The notes beneath the pieces were generated by a model. The model was not told the origin of the DNA and did no database searches. It worked only from the letters and a program-made list of their open reading frames with translations. Of a stretch of 23,061 nucleotides of DNA, positions 7,073 through 13,294 are shown piece after piece (position 1 is the first letter of the stretch; the number at the start of each line of letters is the position of its first letter). The DNA is taken from positions 1-23,061 of the forward strand of contig JAVBMB010000046.1 of NCBI GenBank assembly GCA_031552995.1. The letters are read 5' to 3'. Both the position numbers and the translations under genes were made by a program. The stretch comes from JAVBMB01 sp031552995 (lineage in GTDB: Bacteria; Bacillota; Clostridia; Oscillospirales; Butyricicoccaceae).

Positions 7073-7730
7073 ACTTTTTGTTATAGAGGGCATAGACGGC
7101 AGCGGAAAATCGACGCAGCTGACAAGGCTTAAGGATGCGTTTGAGCGCGACGGACGGGAGTATATGGCCGTGCGTTTCCCGCAGTATGACAAGCGCTCGT
7201 CCGAGCTTGTGCGCATGTATCTTGCTGGGGAGTTTGGCACCGACCCCGATGATGTAAACGCGTACGCCGCCTCGTCATTTTACGCGGTGGACAGGTTTGC
7301 GTCGTTTAAGACCCAGTGGGAGGGCAGCTATTGGCGCGGTGTGACGATTATCTGCGACAGGTATACGACATCAAACGCCGTACATCAGGCAGGCAAGCTG
7401 GAAGGCGGCGCGCGGGAAGAATATCTGCGCTGGCTGTTTGACTATGAATACAGCAGGCTGAAGCTGCCAAGGCCGGATGCGGTATTCTATCTGGATATGC
7501 CTGTCGATACGGCCGTGCGGCTGATTGGCGAGCGCAAGGGCAAGCCCGACATACACGAGAATGACATCGAGTACCTGCGCAGGTGCCGCGAGGCGGCACT
7601 GCTTGTCTGCGAGATTGACAATTGGCACCGCGTGCCCTGTGTAGAAAACGGAAGACTGCGCACCGAGGATGAAATCCACACCGAAATATACGGTAAAATA
7701 ACCAAACTGATTGGGGATAATGTATGCTGA
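7065..7730 (+). CDS. tmk: Thymidylate kinase, clostridial variant
   Basis: A 221-residue P-loop kinase expected to phosphorylate dTMP to dTDP. Walker A is GIDGSGKST (9-17) and the DRY motif is at 98-100 (ICDRYTTSNAVHQ). The nucleotide-binding stretch reads VRFPQYDKRSSELVRMYL (36-53), not the FTREPGGT form of the common bacterial enzyme. This resembles a second type of thymidylate kinase that I recall from Clostridia. It overlaps thyX upstream and the DUF2156 gene downstream (7 bases), so it is tightly coupled. A kinase for a related deoxynucleotide is possible, but the thyX pairing favours dTMP. Confidence 0.9.
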   Translation: MGRLFVIEGIDGSGKSTQLTRLKDAFERDGREYMAVRFPQYDKRSSELVRMYLAGEFGTDPDDVNAYAASSFYAVDRFASFKTQWEGSYWRGVTIICDRYTTSNAVHQAGKLEGGAREEYLRWLFDYEYSRLKLPRPDAVFYLDMPVDTAVRLIGERKGKPDIHENDIEYLRRCREAALLVCEIDNWHRVPCVENGRLRTEDEIHTEIYGKITKLIGDNVC

Positions 7731-8629
7731 GTTTTTCAGCACTTGAAATGTCCGACCGCGAGGAAATTGACAGGTTTTTGCAAAGCGATGGGGTTATATC
7801 GAGCATTCGCACATTTTCGTCGCTGTATATATGGGGCGAACACTATCAGACATGTATCAGCGTCGACGGCGATGTGCTGTATATGAGAAGCTGCACATGT
7901 GACAAGAAAATTACGTATTATATGCCGCTTGGCGGGGATATTGCGCAGACGGCCGGTGTGCTTAGACGCGACGCCGGCGAGCAGAACAAAATATTTGAGA
8001 TAGCGTTTATGACAAAGGACGGGGCGGACAGGCTTAACGAGGCATTCCCCGGTGAGTTTGAGATTGAGGAGCAGCGCAGCGAGTTCGAATATGTATATAA
8101 GAGCGAGGATATGATTAGCCTGAGCGGCAAGAAGTATCACGGCAAGCGGAACTTTATCAATCGCTTCCGCATGGAATATGACGGCAGATGGGAGTATTCG
8201 CCGGTTGACCCGAAGGCGGACTATGACGAAATACTTGAGTTTGTACGGCAGTGGTGCAACGGGCGTGACGACGCCGGCAGCGACGACTACAGGTATGAAT
8301 ATTCGGCGATAAACAGGGCGCTGAAGTATTATGACGAGCTTGATGTGCGCGGCGGCAAGATTACGCTTGACGGAAAGCTGATTGCGTTTTCTCTGGCGAC
8401 ACCGCAAAATGAAAGGGTCATTGATATCCTGATTGAAAAAGCGGATAACCAGATTGAAGGCGCTTACCAGATGATTAATAATCAGTTCGCGATGAGCGAG
8501 TGCGCGGCATATCAGTACATCAACCGCGAGGAAGATATGGGTATCGAGGGGCTTAGGCACGCGAAGTTGTCATATCATCCGGCGTTTTTGACCGACGTGT
8601 ACAAGGCGGTGCCGGTGGCAAAACCGTGA
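7724..8629 (+). CDS. DUF2156 protein (MprF C-terminal-like aminoacyl transferase fold)
   Basis: A 301-residue stand-alone DUF2156 protein. The fold is the GNAT-like catalytic domain of MprF-type phosphatidylglycerol lysyl/alanyl transferases, which move an amino acid from tRNA to a lipid. Hallmarks are KKYHGKRNFINRF (136-148) and NREEDMGIEGLRHAKLSYHP (267-286). It has no flippase membrane segments, unlike full MprF, so it is presumably cytosolic, and the acceptor cannot be assigned. It overlaps tmk by 7 bases and shares a TGATG junction with the next gene, another GNAT-fold protein. The family annotation is secure; the function is inferred. Confidence 0.88.
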   Translation: MLSFSALEMSDREEIDRFLQSDGVISSIRTFSSLYIWGEHYQTCISVDGDVLYMRSCTCDKKITYYMPLGGDIAQTAGVLRRDAGEQNKIFEIAFMTKDGADRLNEAFPGEFEIEEQRSEFEYVYKSEDMISLSGKKYHGKRNFINRFRMEYDGRWEYSPVDPKADYDEILEFVRQWCNGRDDAGSDDYRYEYSAINRALKYYDELDVRGGKITLDGKLIAFSLATPQNERVIDILIEKADNQIEGAYQMINNQFAMSECAAYQYINREEDMGIEGLRHAKLSYHPAFLTDVYKAVPVAKP

Positions 8630-9465
8630 TGAGGCGCGCGGAGGATGCCGATACGGCGGGGATTGTGCGGCTGTATGACATGTGCTTCCCCGGTGAGCCT
8701 CAGTTTAGAACATGGTTTTTTGACAGGGTGTACAAGTCCGGGAATACGCTGATATACGAGGACGGCGGTGAGATACGCTCGGCCGTGCAGACGCTTGAGC
8801 TGACGCTGACTGCCTCCGGGCGGGGCTATCCTGCGCATTATATATATGCCGCAGGGACAGACCCTGCCTGCCGCGGCAGGGGGCTGATGGCACGGCTGCT
8901 CGATATGGCGTTTGAGACGGGGAGGCGGCGCGGTGAATGGTTTTCGGCGCTGATAACCGAAAATGACGCGCTGTTTGACTTCTATCGCCCGTTCGGGTAT
9001 GAGACTGCGGCGCGCGTGGCGTCGTTTGAGGCGCAGCCGCGGGAGACTGCGCCGGGATACATGCTGCGGGCCGCCGAAAGCAAAGATATACCGGCGCTTG
9101 TGCGCATATATGCCGAGGAGACGGCCGATGTTATGGCAGCCGGGCGCGATGCGCGGTATTTTGAGCTTATGCTTGAGTTGTATGGCGAAAACCTGCTGGT
9201 ATTGGACGGGCCGGGCGGCGTGATGTCATACGCGTTTGTGGAGGAGCGAAGCGGCGCGGTGTTCGCCCCGGAGTGCGCCGGAAGAGAAAAAGCGGCAATT
9301 TCTGCCGCGGTATGCAACCAAAACGGCACAAACGGCGTCTTTCAGTGTGTGCCGCAAGGCGAGAGTGACAGGCGCATGGGGTGCATCAAGCCGCTGACGC
9401 CGCAGGCAAAGGTGCTGCTGGATGGGCTTGAAAAGCCGCCGTATTTGAATATTCTGTTTAATTAG
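8629..9465 (+). CDS. GNAT-family N-acetyltransferase
   Basis: About 278 residues. The N-terminal half is a GNAT domain, with the acetyl-CoA loop in GTDPACRGRGLMARLL (residues about 76-91). The region after it (ITENDALFDFYRPFGY) is typical of Eis-like enhanced acetyltransferases. The C-terminal half (about 145-278) looks like a second, degenerate GNAT-like or sterol-carrier-like region. The substrate is unknown. I chose the ATG at 8629 because it forms a TGATG with the previous stop; a GTG one codon earlier is possible. There is no strong Shine-Dalgarno, so translation is probably coupled. Confidence 0.85.
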   Translation: MRRAEDADTAGIVRLYDMCFPGEPQFRTWFFDRVYKSGNTLIYEDGGEIRSAVQTLELTLTASGRGYPAHYIYAAGTDPACRGRGLMARLLDMAFETGRRRGEWFSALITENDALFDFYRPFGYETAARVASFEAQPRETAPGYMLRAAESKDIPALVRIYAEETADVMAAGRDARYFELMLELYGENLLVLDGPGGVMSYAFVEERSGAVFAPECAGREKAAISAAVCNQNGTNGVFQCVPQGESDRRMGCIKPLTPQAKVLLDGLEKPPYLNILFN

Positions 9466-9474
9466 GAGCGACAG

Positions 9475-10047
9475 ATGGGTATTGCGCAGGAAAAAAAGGC
9501 GCTGCGCCGGAAAATACGCGCCGCGCGGCTTGCGCTTGACGCGGATTTGGCAAGGGCGGGCAGCCTCTCCGTCACACGGGCGCTGCTTGGGCTGCCGGAA
9601 TACTTGGCGGCGCATGGGGTGTTCATATTTGTTTCGGCTTTGGGTGAGCCTGATACGGCGTCGGTTATCGATGACGCGCTTGAGGCGGGCAAGGCGGTGT
9701 TTGTGCCGCGCTGCCGCGGCGGCGGGCTGATGGATATCGTGCGAATAACGTCGCGCTTCGACCTTGAGCCGGGCACGCACGGTATATATGAGCCGGTCGC
9801 CGGGCTGAAGGATTGCGGCTTTGACGGAGTTGACCTGGCGGTGATTCCTGCGATGGCGTGTACGCCCGGCGGCGACAGGCTGGGGCAGGGCGGCGGATAC
9901 TATGACAGATTCCTTGAACGCTATGACGGCGCGCAGTGCGCGCTGTGCTATGACGAGTTTGTGTATCCCGAGCTTCCGTGTGAGAGCCATGACCGAAAAA
10001 TGAGGATTGTGATTACCCCAAGCGGGGTGATTCGCATCGGTGGATGA
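9475..10047 (+). CDS. 5-formyltetrahydrofolate cyclo-ligase
   Basis: A 190-residue 5-FTHF cyclo-ligase (methenyl-THF synthetase), which uses ATP to convert 5-formyl-THF to 5,10-methenyl-THF. The family signature is GGDRLGQGGGYYDRFL (132-147); an N-terminal basic KKALRRKIR region and GIYEP (103-107) also fit. Length is typical. TAGGAG lies 6-7 bases before the ATG. The gene is followed with no gap by the second CPBP gene. Its presence with glyA and thyX is consistent with removal of the 5-formyl-THF side product of SHMT. Confidence 0.95.
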   Translation: MGIAQEKKALRRKIRAARLALDADLARAGSLSVTRALLGLPEYLAAHGVFIFVSALGEPDTASVIDDALEAGKAVFVPRCRGGGLMDIVRITSRFDLEPGTHGIYEPVAGLKDCGFDGVDLAVIPAMACTPGGDRLGQGGGYYDRFLERYDGAQCALCYDEFVYPELPCESHDRKMRIVITPSGVIRIGG

Positions 10048-10914
10048 ATGAAGAGAGACAGACTGTCGTTTTTGGCCGGCTTTATGCCGCCTATGTGCAT
10101 GATGATTCTGCTGGCCTTCGGATACCTGATGGAAAGGGATATCATCGGCAGCGGGCGGTATATGATTGCGACGGCTGAGATACTGCCGTTTTTGATTCCG
10201 TTTTTGCTGATTACAGCTGTCAAAAGCATGACGGGGAACAAAAAGGGACTGAGACTTGGCGGGTTCACACGCAAGGCCGTACCGTTTGTTGTTTTTATGT
10301 CCTTTACGGCGGCGTTGCTGTCGTTTTTGCTCAATTGCCTTGTAAGTGTTTTGTTTGAGCGCACTCCGTATCAGCAGGTGCAGTACGCCGATGGATTTAC
10401 CGGTGTCTGGACGATTGTGATTGTAGTGCTGCTGCCGGCGATATTCGAGGAGCTGCTGTTCCGCAGCGGGATAATCAGCTCGTACGAGCAGCATGGAGCG
10501 GCGGCGGCTATTGTTGTCTCGGCGGTGTCGTTCGCACTGGTACACGGCAACCCGGCAAACTTCATCGGGCCGCTTGCCGCCGGGCTTGTATACGGGTATA
10601 TGACGCTGGCGCTTGGGTCAATCTGGCCGGCTGTAATTGCGCATATGATAAATAACGCGTTCTTTTTGCTGCTGGGATATATGACAAGCGCATATGAGGC
10701 GCTTGGGTTCTGGCCGTACTTTTTGCTTGGCGCGGTGGCGGTGTTCGCGATATTCCTGTATCTTTCGATGAGCAGCCTGTCGAGGCTTATAGCAAAAGGC
10801 AAAGCGGCGATGCTTAAACCCGGCGGCGCAAAGGGGCTGGCGACGGGGGTGCTGATATCCCCCGGACTGTGGCTGCTGGCTATAATGTTTGTTATCAGGG
10901 TGATTTATTCTTGA
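10048..10914 (+). CDS. Second CPBP-family intramembrane metalloprotease
   Basis: A 288-residue polytopic membrane protein with the CPBP motifs FEELLFRSG (Glu134, Glu135, Arg139), FALVHGNP (His166) and HMINN (His199, Asn203). All the residues expected for metal binding and catalysis are present, so it looks active. It starts directly after the stop of the folate gene and stops 25 bases before mltG. It is clearly diverged from the CPBP gene at 4734 outside the motifs. The substrate is unknown. Confidence 0.9.
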   Translation: MKRDRLSFLAGFMPPMCMMILLAFGYLMERDIIGSGRYMIATAEILPFLIPFLLITAVKSMTGNKKGLRLGGFTRKAVPFVVFMSFTAALLSFLLNCLVSVLFERTPYQQVQYADGFTGVWTIVIVVLLPAIFEELLFRSGIISSYEQHGAAAAIVVSAVSFALVHGNPANFIGPLAAGLVYGYMTLALGSIWPAVIAHMINNAFFLLLGYMTSAYEALGFWPYFLLGAVAVFAIFLYLSMSSLSRLIAKGKAAMLKPGGAKGLATGVLISPGLWLLAIMFVIRVIYS

Positions 10915-10918
10915 GTAT

Positions 10919-10939
10919 GCTCCTCGAAGGAGGTCCGGT
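10919..10939 (+). promoter_or_regulatory. Ribosome binding site of mltG within a small hairpin
   Basis: The mltG Shine-Dalgarno AGGAGG (10928-10933) is six bases before the ATG at 10940. CTCCT (10920-10924) can pair with AGGAG across a 3-base CGA loop. The upstream stop codon is at 10912-10914, so a terminating ribosome would cover and open this hairpin. Coupling to upstream translation is therefore plausible. Confidence 0.45.
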
Positions 10940-12022
10940 ATGGATCAACGCAGAAACGAAAAAAAAGGTGTGAGGTTTATAAAGCGGGCGGTCAACACGC
11001 TCAGCTTTATCATCATGATTTTAGGCGTGTCGCTGCTGATATCGACATTCGCTATTTTGCTTGCAAACGACATGTTTGCGCTGATTAAGGACGACGCGAC
11101 GATTTTGTTTGTCTTTGATAAAGACAAGACACTGTCCGAAGTGGCGGACACGCTGGCGGATAATGATATAATCGAGTATGGCTGGGCGTTTAAGCTGTTT
11201 GCGAAGCTGAAAAATATTGATTCGTTTGAAGCGGGTAAGTTTGAGCTAAATTCCAACATGGACTACGGGCAGATTATCGATATGCTTACAAAGGCGCCGA
11301 CTTACAGCGAGACGGTGACGCTGACGATACCCGAAGGTTTCAACATCAGGCAGATTGCCGAGCTTGTGGATAAGGCCGGCGTTTGCAAGAAGGCCGACTT
11401 TATTGAGACGGCGACGACATATAAGTTTAAGCACGAAATGCTTAAAGATATACCTATGATAGAGAGCAGGCTGGAGGGGTATCTCTTCCCCGACACATAT
11501 GAGTTTTATATAAACGACAAGCCGGTGCGCGTAATAAACAAGATGCTCAATAATTTTGTGACGAAGTATAATCATTCGATGATTGAGATAACGAACAACA
11601 AAGAGCTGAAAATGTCCGAGGTCATTATTATCGCATCGCTTATAGAGCGTGAGGCGAAGATTGCTACAGAGCGGACGGCGATTTCGGGCGTCATATACAA
11701 CAGGCTTAAGAACCCGGAGAAGTATCCGTATCTGCAGATAGACGCGACGCTGCTGTATTCGATGGAGGAACACAAAACCGAGCTTACAGCCGACGACAAG
11801 GAAATTGATTCTCTGTATAACACCTACAAAAACAAAGGGCTGCCGCCGACTGCGATATGCAACCCCGGCATAAGCTCCATCCTTGCCGCAATATACCCGG
11901 ACGAGCACAAGTATTATTACTATGTTGTCGATGATATTGAAAAGGGCAGCCATGTATTTGCCAAGACGCTTGACGAGCACAACGCGAACGTGGCAAAGTA
12001 TAAGGCCGCAGCGAAGAACTGA
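10940..12022 (+). CDS. mltG: Endolytic murein transglycosylase MltG (YceG-like)
   Basis: A 360-residue membrane-anchored lytic transglycosylase, which cleaves nascent glycan strands and helps set their length. A basic N-terminus is followed by one membrane helix at about 20-43, then a LysM-like region and the YceG domain. The catalytic glutamate is Glu236 in IIASLIEREA. EGYLFPDTYEF (179-189) and GLPPTAICNPG are family signatures. Length is normal. The stop overlaps the U32 gene start by one base (TGATG). In B. subtilis the homologue yrrL also lies near U32 genes and alaS, which agrees with this neighbourhood. Confidence 0.96.
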   Translation: MDQRRNEKKGVRFIKRAVNTLSFIIMILGVSLLISTFAILLANDMFALIKDDATILFVFDKDKTLSEVADTLADNDIIEYGWAFKLFAKLKNIDSFEAGKFELNSNMDYGQIIDMLTKAPTYSETVTLTIPEGFNIRQIAELVDKAGVCKKADFIETATTYKFKHEMLKDIPMIESRLEGYLFPDTYEFYINDKPVRVINKMLNNFVTKYNHSMIEITNNKELKMSEVIIIASLIEREAKIATERTAISGVIYNRLKNPEKYPYLQIDATLLYSMEEHKTELTADDKEIDSLYNTYKNKGLPPTAICNPGISSILAAIYPDEHKYYYYVVDDIEKGSHVFAKTLDEHNANVAKYKAAAKN

Positions 12023-13284
12023 TGAATGCTGAATTGCTGTCTCCGGCCGGAGATATGGAAAAGCTTCGGTTTGCGGTGGAGTACGGCGCAAACGCCGTAT
12101 ACCTTGCCGGCGCTGCCTTCGGGATGAGAGCCGGCGCCGGGAACTTTGATGAGAACGGGCTTCGCGAGGCGGTGAGGCTTTGCCGCAGCCGCGGGGTGAA
12201 AGCGTATATTACGGTGAACACGCTGCCTCGGCAGCATGAGCTTGACGCGCTGCCGGGGTATCTCGAGTTTGTTGCGGATATCAAGGCTGACGCGGTTATC
12301 GCGGCGGATGCCGGTGTTATCGGGCTGATAAAGCGGCACGCGCCGAACGTGGCGCTGCACATCAGCACACAGGCGGGGGTCGTTAACCATCTTGCGGCCG
12401 GAGAGTATTATAATATCGGCGCGCAGCGCGTTGTGCTTGCGCGTGAGCTGACACTGGATGAAATTGCCGATATCAGGGCAAAAGCGCCGCGCGGTTTGCA
12501 GATTGAGGCGTTTGTACACGGCGCGATGTGTGTATCCTGGTCGGGACGCTGCCTGCTTTCTGCCTATATGGCGGGGCGAGACCCGAACCGCGGCGCGTGC
12601 GCGCAGCCGTGCCGGTGGAAGTATCGGCTGGAAGAGGAGAAGCGAAAGGGCGAATATCTGCCGATCGTTGAGGACGACACCGGCACGTATGTGTTCAACT
12701 CGAAGGATATGTGCATGATTGAGCATCTGCCGAAGCTGGAGAGCGCCGGCGTGAGCAGCTTTAAAATTGAGGGCAGGGCAAAAACCTTTTACTATGCGGC
12801 TGTCGTCACCGGTGCGTACCGGCAGGCGATAGAGTATTTTAGCGCGAACCCCGGCGCGGGGGCGACGCTTCCGCAGTGGATAACGGACGAGGTATACAAG
12901 GTGAGCCATAGGGAGTACTATACCGGGTTTTACTTTGGGGACAGCTATGGCGTGAACACGGCGAGCTCGGACTATATACGCGAGTGGGATGTGTGCGCGA
13001 TTGTTGAAAGCTGTGACGGCAAGGGCAGCGCCGTGCTGACGCAGAAAAATAAGTTTTCGCCGGGTGACAGGATGGAGCTTGTAACGCCCGGTCAGGCGCC
13101 GGTGGCGTTTGTTGCGGGAGAGATGCGGGACGCTGAGGGCAACGAGATATCATGCGCGCCGCATCCGCATATGTGTGTCAGGATGAATGTGCCGCGCGAA
13201 GCGAGAGCGATGTCTCTGCTGCGCAGGCAGACAGATCAGTATAGCTGCCGCGGTGGCGTCCCCGGCTGCCGAATTGAGGAATGA
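12022..13284 (+). CDS. U32 family peptidase-like, TrhP-type tRNA hydroxylation protein
   Basis: A 420-residue U32 protein. The U32 signature runs from Glu162 to Ser180 (EAFVHGAMCVSWSGRCLLS). Cys170, Cys177, Cys193 and Cys197 form a four-cysteine set, as in members that bind an Fe-S cluster. Family relatives TrhP/RlhA carry out prephenate-dependent hydroxylation of tRNA U34 or a 23S rRNA cytidine; others were described as collagenases. Gene order next to mltG resembles B. subtilis yrrL-yrrM-yrrN-yrrO, which favours the tRNA role. It is start-coupled to mltG and precedes alaS by 10 bases. Confidence 0.9.
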   Translation: MNAELLSPAGDMEKLRFAVEYGANAVYLAGAAFGMRAGAGNFDENGLREAVRLCRSRGVKAYITVNTLPRQHELDALPGYLEFVADIKADAVIAADAGVIGLIKRHAPNVALHISTQAGVVNHLAAGEYYNIGAQRVVLARELTLDEIADIRAKAPRGLQIEAFVHGAMCVSWSGRCLLSAYMAGRDPNRGACAQPCRWKYRLEEEKRKGEYLPIVEDDTGTYVFNSKDMCMIEHLPKLESAGVSSFKIEGRAKTFYYAAVVTGAYRQAIEYFSANPGAGATLPQWITDEVYKVSHREYYTGFYFGDSYGVNTASSDYIREWDVCAIVESCDGKGSAVLTQKNKFSPGDRMELVTPGQAPVAFVAGEMRDAEGNEISCAPHPHMCVRMNVPREARAMSLLRRQTDQYSCRGGVPGCRIEE

Positions 13285-13294
13285 GGATGAAATT

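Noticed and set aside
9226..10545. A 439-codon open frame on the minus strand
   Set aside because: It covers parts of three well-supported plus-strand genes, and its Arg/His/Gln-rich translation has no family features.
13187..13294. N-terminal extension of alaS by 36 codons
   Set aside because: It would overlap the U32 gene by about 100 bases, and the Cys/Arg/Ala-rich extension is unlike AlaRS. The ATG at 13295 has a ribosome binding site.
13261..13294. Possible T-box or other leader before alaS
   Set aside because: Only ten bases separate the U32 stop from alaS, and no T-box sequence was seen; alaS seems to rely on the upstream promoter.
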